A stretch of DNA of 64,000 nucleotides, from NCBI RefSeq assembly GCF_037975245.1, contig NC_092574.1, positions 24,394,713-24,458,712 of the forward strand, read 5' to 3'. The position numbers and the translations under genes are program-made. This DNA comes from Apostichopus japonicus (taxonomy: Eukaryota > Echinodermata > Holothuroidea > Aspidochirotida > Stichopodidae). The notes under the pieces were generated by a model that saw only the letters and a program-made list of their open reading frames with translations, was not told the origin of the DNA and did not search any database. Every line of letters starts with the position of its first letter. Position 1 is the first letter of the stretch. Positions 1 to 11,299 of this stretch are shown here, one piece after another.

Positions 1-798
1 CTGCTTATATCACTTAAGATGTATAGGCTATGACAGAAATCCTTTCCACCAGATCTCCGACAGCCCAAATCCAACGAAGCAAATCAAGATACTTCGTGTA
101 CCGTAGGCCCAAGTCGCTTATTCCTCCCTTCGGATCTTAGAAACACATACGGGGGTGTTTAGATAGAGATTAGGGTGAGCCGGGGACAAAACTCAATCCG
201 CCAAAAAAAAAAAAAACACAAAAAAAAAAAAAAAACGGAGAAACGAATCGCCCCCAAAATAGATCAATAATGTTTGACCGATTGAAATATTTTAACATGG
301 CACTAACACAATGATGAACGGGCTCGGCTGTACTGAGTTATTTGAGATCCATAGCACGGTTAAGGATAATATCTTCAAATGTTCTTTAATCTTTATCTGG
401 CGTCTTCATTAATAAGTTAAGAAAAAAAAGGAGGATAAAACGGAAGACGAGAGACCGTGAAAGTGAAGGCGAGGGAGAGAGAAAATGAAATAATTGATGG
501 GATGATATGGTTTAATGTACAATACGTGTAGACATTTGATATGTATCAAAAACATTGATAGCTACAAGCACTAAAATGGAGAACATATGCCTGTTTCATG
601 TATTTATTGTATTATTTCGTTTTGAGTAAGAGAAACTCTGTTTATGTTTTTTTGTTGTTGTTGAAAGGAGGGTATATTTATCAGCTAGTAATTTCTTTCT
701 TGATATTGCTTTGTAACTGTTGACCGTGTTCTATAGACTTTTATCACAACCGAAAGTTAACTCACTCTTTAAATAAGATTTAACAGGTTATCATATTA

Positions 799-1001
799 AA
801 ATAAAATAAAAATAAAAATAAAATAAAACTGTTAGCAAACTGCTTATCCACTAGAGAGCCTGTGTAATAGAATGTGTAAAAGTAAGTTGGCCTGACGTTT
901 CGATCCTAGCAGGATCTTCTTCAGAGTCTAAAAAAATGCTTTTTTTTAGCCTCTGAAGAAGATCCTGCTAGGATCGAAACGTCAGGCCAACTTACTTTTA
1001 C
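799..1001 (-). mobile_element. Palindromic PLE-terminus-like insertion with 16-bp target duplication
   Basis: A 203-bp insertion is flanked by perfect 16-bp direct repeats (ACAGGTTATCATATTA, 783-798 and 1002-1017). Block I copy 2 has the single-copy empty site at about 45823-45838. Plus-strand 799-833 is a run of AAATA/AAAAT units, i.e. a TTTTA-type end on the minus strand. From about 875 to 1003 it is a near-perfect inverted repeat with arms of about 50 bp around a 25-bp loop. Each arm holds a CTGAAGA-hairpin-GAAA motif (953-979 plus; 898-924 minus). The arms look like the terminal region of a Penelope-like element arranged head to head. The long duplication indicates target-primed insertion; the family assignment is inference. 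Confidence 0.72.
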
Positions 1002-1017
1002 ACAGGTTATCATATTA

Positions 1018-3657
1018 TGAGATTTTAGAGAATCCAAGAAAATATGAGCATATATTTATCATCTTATCCGACGGAATTTGTATTCGTGGATGTTAGAACG
1101 TGATTATACCGGAAACCGCAAACGACGATGTTTATAAAACCGAATTACGTCCACATACATATTTGTCTTCCAATTTGTCGTTTCTTGTACTCAGTTATGA
1201 ATTTTGATGACATTTCAAATCTCTGAAGTGTCCCTCAGATTCCATTTTTTCAATTCGTTTTATAATAGACAATTCACCTGGGATTTTCTTTATCGTTCAG
1301 AAATCCCAAAGCAAATGTTTAATTTCCCAAGTCACCATTTTTAAATTGCATTTGTAAATATTTTCACTTCCTGTACGTCGTACACTAAATAATGATTACG
1401 TTATGAGAGACATAGAGAGTGAAAGAATATGACAAAGAAATGGCATCATAATATCTGCATGAATCAGTAACATATTGGTCCATAAAATTATGGCAATTGC
1501 ATCTAGATATGAATATCGCTGACATAATAATATATCACCATAGCAACACTAATTTCGGTCCCTTCTTCCTGTTACTTTTGAGAACCATAATTCAATGGGA
1601 CACTAATTATCATTACTTCTGAGAGTAACAGATTTTTTTGTTATCTAATTTGTTCTTGAATAGTTGCCGAACGTTATTTTAACATTCAATTACGCCAAAG
1701 GAAGCAATTTCTCGACCAGATATGATTCAATTATGTTACAATTCAATTATTGAATTGGAACAATAACTGTTTCGAATAAAAGACACTTTTCTAAATTTGG
1801 TCGTAACTTCCGGAAATATAATAACTTTTATGGAAAGATAGAAGAAGAAGACGAAGAAGAAGAAGAAATAAAAATAACCTGTCAGCCTTTGCTGGAATGT
1901 GGCTAACAGGCTATCAAAAATATCACCTCAGAGATACATTGACCAGCATTAAAAAGTTGGCACAATAAAATTACAAATACGGAAAATGTGAACGTGGTAA
2001 AGAAAAAATCACATACACACAAAGAAGACAAAAAAAAAGAAAAAAGCAAAGACAATTAATTCAAACTGGATTTTTTTGCGATGGATCAATATAATTTCTA
2101 AAGACATGGAAGTAGAGATATGGCTTCTATTGATTTCTAAAGCAAGAGAGAAATGTGATCAACCGAAGAAATCTTATTTGTGGTCACGTGATTAATTGAG
2201 ACACATTTCAGGCAAATTGTTACCTTTAAGAGAGAGAAGTAGAGAAGATAGAGATTGACAGAAAGAGAGAGAGAAAAGGTGGAGAGAGATGAAGAGAGAG
2301 AGAGGTGGAGAGAGAGGTGGAGAGAGAGATGGAGAGCTTTAAGAGAGCGAAAGAGCAAAAGAGAACATAATGATATTAAAGGTGAACATGATTGTATAGA
2401 TTAAACCAGCTGGAAGCGTTTAATTATTAAAATTAGATGTCTCCTTTCCACCGCTATGCTGAATCATTCAAATGGAAATATTTCTCGCAAATTATCAGGA
2501 AATATTGTCTCCTCTCCAAGACAAGAATAAGACTAACGATATACGACTTTTATATATTTATTTATTTGTCTTTAAATGCGAAATTGGCTAAATGTATTTT
2601 CTGCTCTGAAAAGTGTCGGTAGCCTATGGGCTTATATGCGTGATGATGAATGTGTTGAAATTATGCCCTGCTTTTCTGTAGATTTGAAGCATGCTTGCGG
2701 GAGGGGGTTGGTTGGTTGCTTCATCAATTTCTGACGAGTTTTACTAAACCTATATATATATATATATATATATTTATGTTGCTAATAAGTATGATTTCAT
2801 TTGTTCAAACAACATAAGCTGATTGTTTCACTAAATGAAAACTATGATTATTCGTAGTGAATACGGTAAAGAAAGACACATTTCGAAACTGATTTTTTGC
2901 TCGCAAGGTTACTAATGTCCAGCTTGCTTTAATCATACACAAACAGATGGGAAAGCAGGTCGAAAATATAAACGGAAACAAATTCTCGAAATTTAGACTA
3001 TGTAGTCAAGCTTTATGGGTTACATTGTGAAAGAAGTTTGCATCGATATGGTATCGAAAATATATCAAACTCAACTCGAAAAGCTATTTCATGTGCATCT
3101 CTTCATAAAATATTTTAATTCCTTACTCAGATTGTCCTTGCAAGTTATTCGTTTTTGCGGGTAAGGTCACGTGTGTCATAACGGTGCTACACAAGGGTAG
3201 AAAGGTTTTATGCAGTATTATGATAGTAATTCCAATCCTCCCCCCTCTCTCTTATATCACCCTTCCTTGAAGAAGACCTTCCTTCGAATCCATGTGTAAA
3301 TAATTCTAAAGGAGTGAAGGAAAAAGAAATGGAAACCCTCTCACCCATCACCCGCCCCGCCCCGCCCCACCCCCTCCCCCTCTCCCTCGTTTTTGCCACG
3401 CTTAACAATATTTCATCGTGCTCGTCAGGCAAGGAGGCATGTCATAATGCAATTTGTTCTAGAAAAACTTGGAATAAAGAAATTCTCCCATGTCAGATCG
3501 TACACACATTAAACACATACAAACCCCCCAAATTTATATGTTCCCGTGAAGCTTCAAACAACCGGAGACCGGAATGCCGGATCTCATGAGTTTCTGGTAC
3601 GAGATACGAAATACACCCCATGAAACTCATGTCGACTTATCACATACGCCGTATTTA
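1018..3657. other. Non-coding stretch of block I
   Basis: No gene is recognised here. It holds a GAA-rich run (about 1845-1866), a GAGA-rich purine tract (2230-2350), a short (TA)n array at 2751-2773 that is 85 bp in copy 2, and a C-rich run (3350-3390). Open frames here are composition-driven and are not kept intact in the copy at 45839-48530. Confidence 0.7.
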
Positions 3658-3663
3658 ATATAG

Positions 3664-4583
3664 AAAAGTGAAGTAAAGTAAAGTAAAATTTATTGATATC
3701 AATCATAAAATGAAGACATAATAAAATGGAATCCGCAGCTTAAAAATATGCAATATATATATACAAAAATATGATACAAATTTCATCTAGTTATGTGACA
3801 ATTCAAAAGCTTTATACTCCTCGGTAAAAAAAGAATGTCTAAAGCGTTCAGTACGCATACGAGGTAGGGTATACAACCTACGTGGAATGGTGTAAAACTT
3901 ATGGAGAGGATGGTCAGGATCAGTCAAAATCTTTCTTACATAATGAAGTACAATATCTTCAATGTACTGATCATCTATAGAATAATACTTTCTAAAATGT
4001 CTGTTAATCAAATTGAGTTATGTCTTGAAACAGGAAGAGAGCCACACAGAAGCACAATATACCAAGAGTGAAAGCACCATGGTTCGGAAGAGCCAAAGCT
4101 GTTTCTCATATTCTAGACCAAATCCTCCCAACCTATAAATACAAGATAGCCGCTGCTTTATTTTCGCAATTGTTGAGCCTATATGAGAGTCCCAAGTGAG
4201 AGTATGATGAAAAATGAGTCCTAAATATTTAAAATCTGACACAACCTCAACCTCACTATCATTAATTATAACTGGATCATGCATCTGAACTGAACGGAAA
4301 TCAACAATTAATTCCTTGGTCTTGGAGCTGTTAATAAAAAGGTAATCGGTTTCACACCACGCTACAGTCTCCGCAATAGCTGTGTGGTAATTGACAATGC
4401 CTTGTGGATATTTATCATTACACAAACCAACAATAGCCGTATCATCTGCATATTTTATAATGTAAACATTTTCATAAAGTGTGGACAAGGAATCAGTATA
4501 AACGGCAAACAGCAAAGGTATAAACAACACCCTTGTGGGACACCAGTATTAGTGACACCAGTATTATATATGCATATATATAG
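3664..4583 (-). mobile_element. 5'-truncated LINE insertion (CR1/L2/jockey-like)
   Basis: This segment interrupts sequence that is continuous in block I copy 2 (empty site at about 48530/48531). A short target duplication ATATAG is visible at 3658-3663 and 4578-4583. The 3' end (low coordinates, minus strand) is a TTTAC-type simple repeat at about 3667-3687, following the stop of the reverse transcriptase C-terminus. It starts inside the reverse transcriptase, so it is a 5'-truncated insertion. Because copy 2 lacks it, insertion probably followed duplication of block I. Confidence 0.85.
3787..4545 (-). pseudogene. LINE reverse transcriptase, C-terminal half, broken
   Basis: Read from 4545 down, the peptide gives a TGVPQGC-like motif, a frameshift, then LLFAVYTDSL, the catalytic YADDTAIVG motif, a KTKELIVDFR segment and FKYLG. 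After a further break near 4012-4018 the typical LINE C-terminus follows (ILTDPDHPLHKFY), ending at 3787. At least two frame changes mean it cannot encode a full polymerase. It is the coding part of the truncated insertion 3664-4583. The clade is uncertain; the order of motifs fits LINEs with an apurinic endonuclease. Confidence 0.85.
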
Positions 4584-5030
4584 TCTTGGTTTTGTCAAAC
4601 ATTGTATAAATGTCACCACGTATGAGCGTTTACTTAAAATAATACATTGTATGTCGCTTCAAGGTACAATCCACGCACGGTTGATGCTTATGTACGCCAT
4701 ACGGTACATTTCGTGCGAGTGGTAACGTGGACTGCATAATCTAAAATTCTACATGGAAGTCATGTGTTGATTAGACATATATGCGAAGTTTCAAGTATGG
4801 TACGTAGTAGATGAATTCAATTATTTCACACGGTGTAGGATTGAGAAAGGGAATTTAGTGACCTCCCCCACAAGTTGATAGATATCTGCTAAAATGGCCA
4901 CAGTGTTTGAACAATTACTATACACACTACGTTCATTTCGATGATACTTTATACGGAGAGAGATAGAGAGGGAGGGAGGCATTTGAGCTATAGCCATGTT
5001 TCTGTAAAAATTTTGGTTTTATTCTAAATC

Positions 5031-5259
5031 TTAAAAGATGCAAAAGTGGTATAGAAACAAAGCCTGGACTGATAGCAAAGTCGCCCAGGAAAGAACCTGG
5101 GCACGAAAACCAAACTACAGAACGACTGATCCGCTCTCAACCCCAGTCCCCTTGCATCGGGACTGTGACTGTGTGATCATCGTCGGGTGTGCATCACCAT
5201 TCACCTCGAAGGGGAACAGATACTACAGATTATCTTAGCCAAAAAGGCCGAGAAGCGAT
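5031..5259 (-). mobile_element. U2 snRNA-headed SINE-like element, block I copy 1
   Basis: On the minus strand from 5259 the sequence starts ATCGCTTCTCGGCC, the 5' end of U2 snRNA, and follows U2 through the branch-site pairing segment GTAGTATCTGTTC for about 46 nt. It then departs into an unrelated body holding a GGGACT/AGTCCC hairpin, an AGTTTGG-TTTT segment and a hairpin with stem GCCCAGG/CCTGGGC. The body is shared with 49001-49239 and 61662-61852. No target duplication is clear here. The low-coordinate border is approximate. Alternative: a diverged U2-like RNA gene rather than a SINE. Confidence 0.7.
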
Positions 5260-5399
5260 GTACGTGTGTATGCGTGTAAGTGTGTGTGTGACGCCTGGCT
5301 TGTAAACACGGTATCTCAAGTAGGGAAGCTTGGAACAATCTAATATTTGGTGCATATGAGTACCACATTGAGTAGATGTGCCCTATTTTTTGTTGCCTG

Positions 5400-5662
5400 T
5401 GAAGGTCACCAAACGTCGGTTAGAGGCCAAAAACCAAAATATTAAAACAAGCAAGAACTCCCATTGACAGGATCCGACATGGTTGATATTTTGGGACCAG
5501 TTGTGAATGGGGTAAGGGATCGTTTCAAATCATAACGGTCATGTGATCCAAGGTCAACAAAGGTCAATTAGGGGTCAAAAACTAGTATTTTTGCAATAAC
5601 TTGAGAACCAAATGTCCATCAAGGTTGGGAGTTACGCTATTGTAATACAATAGTCGAACTGC
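5400..5662. repeat. Single unit of an AGGTCA-rich repeat
   Basis: It contains closely spaced direct half-sites such as AAGGTCAACAAAGGTCAA followed by GGGGTCA. The same sequence is tandemly repeated with a period of about 445 bp in block I copy 2 (49376-50980). Copy 1 retains roughly one unit, interrupted at 5662/5663 by a LINE. Confidence 0.8.
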
Positions 5663-7842
5663 ATTTATTTATTTATTTGTTTGCCACAAAAGTACAAAGT
5701 GGAGGAAGTCTTCCATAAAGCTTAAAAGCTTAACAATGTGGAAGACTCCCTGAAGATAGAAAAGAAAAGAAAAAAACAACATATACATATGTGTATGAAT
5801 ACATACATAGATATAAGTACAAATTAAATGTTCAATATATATATATATAGTAATTACATACAGGTATAATTTAGTTTTAGTCAGTAACTTGCTATTATTT
5901 CCTTACAAAACCACTTCTTAAAGGATGTGACTGACTTTTTACTCTTTAAATCGTTCATTAGAAGATTCCATGTTTTTGTTGCATGGTTTTGTAGGCTTAA
6001 AGTTTCAATGGTGGTATTGTAGAGATTATAGTGGGCATGATTAGCATGCCTCGTGTTATGATTATGTACATCTCTGTTACTGGTTAAAAAATTGTCAAAG
6101 GCAGCTGGTAGTAATCCATTCCAGGTCTTGAAGGCAAATAATGCAAGCTTAACTTTAATGAGATCGTGCAATTTTAGTAAGTTGAGTTTCTTAAATAGGG
6201 GACTGGTGTGCTCACGTGGGGCTGAGTGTGTTAAGTGGCGAATGGCTGCCTTTTGGAGTATGATAAGATTGTTAAGGTTGGCGTTGTATGTGCCAGACCA
6301 AATAATGGAACAATAAGTGAGATGCGGGACAACCAGGGTCTGGTATAGTGTTCTGAGTATGTTTTCCGATAGATAATATTTCAACTTAGATAATATGCCA
6401 ACATTCCGTGCAATTATACTGCAAATAGTTGAAATATGGTTGCGCCAGCTAAGTTTACAATCAATATTTACACCTAAAAACTTAGTAGTATAAACTTGCT
6501 TAATTATTTTCCCATCCATACATATATCTTTATTCCAAATGAGTGTATTACGAGTATTAAAGACAATGTAATTCCTTTTTGTACATTTAGTGATAATTTG
6601 TTGGCCGAAAACCAATTACAGAATTTATTTAATTCATTTGACACGTTGGAAGATAATGTGATTATGTCGTCGCTCTCGAAGAAAATACTGGTGTCATCAG
6701 CAAAGAGAATGATTTTGGCTAGTTTGGAGACATGACGAATATCGTTAATATATAGAATAAATAACAAAGGACCTAAGACTGAACCCTGTGGAACGCCGCA
6801 ACGAATTTTAGCAAGATCGGATCTAGAGTTTTTATACAAGGTATACTGATATCTGTTCGAAATATAGCTTTCAAGCCAGTTGAGAGTAGTTCCTCTAATG
6901 CCGTATGAAAATAATTTATTGATAAGGATGGTATGATCGATCGTGTCAAACGCCTTCGAAAGGTCGAGGAATACACCAATGCAATTTTTGCCATTATTAA
7001 GACTAGTATGTAAACTGTTAAGTGCATCTGCCAAAGCCAGTTCAGTAGAATGTTCGGGTCGAAAGCCGTACTGTTCTTTTACAGAGAATATTATATTGGT
7101 TAAGAAAATTAAATATGCGATTGAACATAAGTCGTTCTATGATTTTAGAAAAACAGGAAAGCAATGAAATCGGTCGATAATTCTCATATACATTGGAATA
7201 TCTCTTTTTATAGATTGGTATAACCTTTGCCGTTTTAAGTTTATCTGGGAATACGCCAGTGTTAAATGATAAATTTACATATATGGGTCAAAGGCTTAGC
7301 AATAAAAGGAATAACATTTTTTATAATATCAGGTTTGAAATCATCATATCCTGCTGCTTTATTGGGTTTCAAGTTGGAAGTTGCAATTTTAATTAGTTCT
7401 TCTTCAGTGACTGGGAATGTGAATATTGAATGACTATTGTTATCATAGATGGTTTTATGTGATTTACCTTTGTTTTTTATTTTACTAGCAAGCGATGGTC
7501 CAAGATTTACATAGAAATTGTTGAAGTTATTCGCAATGATATTTTCATCACTGGTTTCTTGGTCACCATCTTTGAAAACAGCAGGATATGATGATTCTTT
7601 ACGGTTATTGTGCAACATTTCATTAATAGTACGCCATGTATGGTTTGTGTTATTTCTGCTCTCATTAAATTTATTGTCAAAACAGAGCTTTTTCGAAAGT
7701 CTGATTACTTGATTAAGCTTATTACGATAAGTTGTATACATAGACTTGTACATAACTGTAGGAGACTTTAACTGACGTCTGTAAAGTTTGTGCTTCCTTT
7801 TAATGGAAGTCAAAATACCATTCGTAATCCATGGGAGACCCT
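5663..7842 (-). mobile_element. LINE insertion, nearly complete 3' part
   Basis: In block I copy 2, sequence corresponding to the two flanks is continuous around 50975-50985, so this 2.2-kb piece is an insertion private to copy 1. The 3' end (low coordinates) has an AAATAAATAAAT tail on the minus strand, with a small TA array in the 3' region at 5835-5849. It starts in the linker before the reverse transcriptase and is therefore 5' truncated. It is related to, but distinct from, the LINE at 12540-13590, 42800-45040 and 53128-54690. Confidence 0.87.
5881..7842 (-). pseudogene. LINE reverse transcriptase (CR1/L2/jockey-like), frameshifted
   Basis: Reading from 7842 down: a PWITNGIL-like segment and an SSYPAVFKDGDQETSD linker (to 7262), a KPNKAAGYDDF segment, then VFLDLSKAFDTIDH (catalytic region A), the RCGVPQGSVLGPLLFILYIN motif, ILFADDTSIF (catalytic FADD) and NKLSLNVQK. 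A frameshift near 6500-6615 leads to TTKFLGVNID and a C-terminal domain ending at 5881. A gap also lies between about 7040 and 7262, where the first frame stops. At least two breaks make it non-functional. The core motifs are otherwise well kept, suggesting a rather young copy. The APE endonuclease domain is missing. Confidence 0.9.
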
Positions 7843-8169
7843 TTGGGAGACCCTTGACCTCAGGTTGACCTCCAGTGACATGCATTAGCTTCTTTCAAGA
7901 TGATTCTTTGAAGTTTCGTGGGCATATTCCAATCTAACAAGCTCATAAGTGACTCCTTTGCAACCTTATTGTGCGAAGTTACTAGAGATTTGGTTTGGTT
8001 TTGTAATACGTGGTGTGTCGATTCATAACATTGAGTACAAGAACCCTATTGTTTTTTATTGAGGTGTGTATAACCACGTACAGTAGACTGACCTTTGTTA
8101 GCATGCCATAGTGTTATTGTAACAGCTAGTTCTGGTTATACTAACAAGCAGAATTCTAGTGCGTTGAAG

Positions 8170-9414
8170 TCATCGAAACCACAATGCATTTTGCATTCTA
8201 GTTAGTTCCCGGTTGCTTCTTTCATGAGCAGTTTTGCAGTTTCTGTAGAGAATGACAAATTTGAGGTCAGATAAGCTGTGAATGGGGAGATAAAAGTGTT
8301 TAGCAACAGGGAAGCCTGGGTTATTTTTGCGGATACTTAGTTTGTGGTTATTAAACCGAAGCCTGAACTTAGTGCTGGTTTCGCCAATATTGATGACCTG
8401 GGGGCACTTGCAACAATAGAGGAGGTAGATGACATTGGCTGAGTCGCAACCAAATCTACCGGGTCTCAGAGTGGTGCATGAGGCCCGGTGGAGGAAAGCG
8501 GGGGAGGCGTCGAGTTGTGTGCACATCAGGCATCTCGGTTTGTTACAAGTGATGTTACCACTATCGGGCTCATTACTGGGTGGGGCGATATTAGTTCGAA
8601 CCAGCACTGAACGGATGTTACGTGGTTGTCTATAAGCTATTTCAGGGGGAGCTTTAAAAGTTCAGCTATTGTGGGGTCGGAACCTAGAGTGCCAATTGGC
8701 TTATTTGGTTTCATTGAAAAGGGGCGAAGGAAGGGGTGGTAAGTGACAAAGAGGGGTAGTTTATCAGAATCAGATTTGTTACGATAGGTTAGGAGACTAG
8801 ATCGTTGTAGAGACAGAACCCGTTTGAGGTGGTAGTTCAGTAGTCGGTACGGGTGTCCCCTTTTGAGGAAGAAATTAGGAAATTAGGAAGGCCTTATTAA
8901 GAAAAGTTTGGTCACGTGAGCAGATACGCCGGTATCTGAGTAACTGGCTGTAGACAATGGAATTTTTGGTGTAGCGGGGATAAAAACTATTAAAGTGGAG
9001 ATAAGAGTGCCTATCAGTTGGTTTGACATACACCGATGTCTCTATTTTGTGATTTTCGATCATGACGAGTACATCGAGGAAGGGGATTTGCTTTGAGGAC
9101 CGTTCGGTGGTAAACTTTATGGAATCGTGAAAATCATTGGCAAACGTGAAAAAGTTGTCCAGTTCTTGTTCGCCCTTATCCCATTACATACAAATACCAT
9201 CAATATAACATACACAGAGACATGGTTTGTAAGAGGATGAAGATAGTAATTCTTGTTCCAGGTAATGCATAAAATTATTAGCATATGAAGGGGCCATTCG
9301 GGTACCCATGGCTGTGCCTTTGGTTTGCAGATAATGACGACCATTGAAGGTAAAATTATTATGCTCAAGTGTAAACTTAATGAGCTGCGATATCTCACAA
9401 TGTTGGGTGACATC

Positions 9415-9415
<1 letters not shown>
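8170..9415 (-). pseudogene. Penelope-like element PLE-2, RT C-terminus and GIY-YIG, copy 1
   Basis: Minus-strand reading starts at the (TA)n border inside the reverse transcriptase: a GTRMAPSYANI-type motif around 9290, a degraded equivalent of the YIDDIF region near 9190, then KPTDRHSYLHF and SQLLRYRRICSRD (about 8890-9030). After several frame breaks comes the C-terminal part (8607-8170): a CNKPRCLMC zinc-binding-like motif, then NVIYLLYC and INIGETSTKFRLRFNNH, the GIY-YIG nuclease core. PLEs pair this nuclease with a telomerase-like RT. The N-terminal RT part is lost at the TA array. A better-preserved copy is 51333-52545. Confidence 0.88.

Positions 9416-9478
<63 letters not shown>
9416..9478. 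repeat. (TA)n microsatellite
   Basis: An uninterrupted TA array of about 63 bp at the end of block I copy 1. It separates two PLE fragments that point away from each other (PLE-2 on the minus strand, PLE-1 on the plus strand), both cut within the reverse transcriptase. At the matching position in copy 2 the array is longer and mixed with TCTA. Confidence 0.97.
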
Positions 9479-9479
<1 letters not shown>

Positions 9480-9486
<7 letters not shown>

Positions 9487-11110
9487 ATATAAAACCTGGT
9501 CGCTTTTATTTTCTGCCTAAAATTCACAAAGAAGGCAATCCCGGGAGGCCCATAATATCGGGTAATGGTACAGCGACTGAAAAAAAATCCAAATTCGTGG
9601 ATCTCCTCATCCAACCTCTTGTTTCGGCCCTACCGTCCTATGTGCAGGACACTACGGATTTCATCCGGAAAATTGGGGAAATAAAAAATCTTCCCTTATC
9701 TACTCTGTTAGTTACCTTGGATGTGTCTTCGTTATACACAAATATCCCTAACGAAGAGGGCATTTCGGCCTGCACAAAAGCATTCAAACCGAAACGTGGC
9801 AAAACCCCCACGAAGAAAGAATTGGCCGAATTAATGCAACTTATCTTGACCAACAATAATCTGGTATTTGGCAACAAACACTACCTCCAAATTCATGGCA
9901 CCGCAATGGGTACCAAAATGGCACCGTCTTTTGCCAACATCTATATGGGAAACCTCGAGAAAGAATGTCTATCTCGACAAAACTTGAAACCACTCACGTG
10001 GTTACGTTACATTGACGATATCTTCATGATATGGACCCATGGTGAGGCAAATCTAAAACTCTTCATTGATGACATAAACTCGTTTCATCACACTATCAAA
10101 TTCACTGCTGATTTTTCTGGACATGGCGTTCACTTCCTGGACACCACTGTGCCCCTTCAAAATGGTTCACTCAAAACAGACTTGTTCAATAAACCCACGA
10201 ACAAGAACAACTACCTCTTACCAAGCAGTTGCCATCCACGTCACTGTACCAGAAATATTCCGTACAGTCAAGCGTTGCGCATTCGACGCATTTGCTCCTC
10301 AGAAGTCGATTTTGATTTACGCACTAAAGAACTGTCACAACACCTCCTAAACAGACAGTATTTTCTGGGTACTATTGAAAATGCCATCAAAAAGGCTAAA
10401 AGCAAACCCCGTACCGAAACATTGACGTACAAAACTCGTCAAACCAGTTCCAAAAGGGTACCATTGGTTTACTGAATTCCACCTTGGTCTCCCACCACTG
10501 GCTAATATCATTCAGAAGAATTTTCACCTACTTCAAGGCACCGAACGCCTGAAATCAGTTTTCCAGAATTACCTGTCATCGCTTTTAAAAGACCCAGCAA
10601 CCTACGGGATATCTTAGTTCGGGCATCCTTTCGGGATGACACCCCATTAGGGGAAAGCAAAACAGAAACTACAGGATCATCGCCCTGTACACAAAATTGC
10701 AAAACGTAATTACTTGTCGATTCGACCGGGGCCTTTTAGAGCAACCAAACCAAACGCACGTTCCAAATTCGGCACAAAATTAACTGCGTATCCAAAAATG
10801 TCATTTACCTCATTTACTGCAATATTTGTAACTTACAATACATTGGAGAGTCAAAAAACACTCTTAGAATGTGAATGACACAACATAGATCGGCGATCAA
10901 AACAAAAAAGATCTACCAACGTGTTGCAAATCACTTCAATCTCCAAAATCAAACGATTCTTGGACATAAATCTAGGAAAGGGAAAGAAAATTTCTGGGAA
11001 CTAAACCTAAAGACCACGGCACCATTCGGTTTAAACATCAGAAACGATTTGCCGTCCCAGATAAACCAAAACAATTCCTTTACAATTACGACGGAATCGG
11101 ATTAAAATAA
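9480..11110 (+). pseudogene. Penelope-like element PLE-1, RT plus GIY-YIG, broken
   Basis: The main open frame runs to 10475. It has FYFLPKIHK and NPGRPIISGN (RT start), TLDVSSLYTNIP (catalytic Asp), GTAMGTKMAPSFANIYM, LRYIDDIF (catalytic YIDD) and FLDTTV, then IRRICSS. Beyond the stop, LPPLANIIQKNFHLLQ and, in another frame, RPSNLRDILVRASF continue the family C-terminus. The GIY-YIG domain (about 10795-11000) reads NVIYLIYC and LQYIGESKNTLR, with an in-frame TGA just before MTQHRSA. The N-terminal RT region is missing at the TA array and no genuine start codon is visible. It differs from PLE-2 and PLE-3 throughout, so it is a separate lineage. Confidence 0.93.
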
Positions 11111-11262
11111 TCCTACGCGGATTAAAATAATCCGAATTTCTAAAACTTCTGCTCAATTCAGCAGAAATCAGTAAGTCGCTTTGCCTTTACAACCATGCCG
11201 ACATCTTCTCTATAAAATAGTTTCAATTCCTGCTACTCCTTGTCACTTTCGGTGATCATGCA

Positions 11263-11289
11263 CTGAAGAAGAGCTAGTTTTGCTCGAAA
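11263..11289 (+). other. CTGANGA-hairpin-GAAA motif downstream of PLE-1
   Basis: CTGAAGA, then a hairpin with stem GAGC/GCTC and a seven-base loop, then GAAA, about 170 bp after the PLE-1 coding remains. The arrangement matches the conserved core and stem II of hammerhead ribozymes, except for one extra unpaired A before the stem. Stem III and a cleavage triplet are not evident, so catalytic activity is not supported by sight. Confidence 0.5.
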
Positions 11290-11299
11290 GTTCTGCAAA

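Larger units (their letters stand above)
1..9415. repeat. Segmental duplication block I, copy 1
   Basis: This stretch matches 45052-52548 in the same orientation from its first base, with only scattered substitutions and small indels. Copy 1 carries three insertions that copy 2 lacks (799-1001, 3664-4583, 5663-7842). Copy 2 carries about 1.3 kb of extra tandem repeat. With these removed, both copies are about 6.1 kb. It ends at a (TA)n array, beyond which the copies differ. Apart from the retroelement remains listed separately, I see no host gene in it. Confidence 0.93.

Noticed and set aside
2137-2358. Leu/Ser-rich frame (also 46969-47175)
   Set aside because: It is a GAGA-rich tract read in antisense; length and sequence vary between the two copies through repeat slippage.
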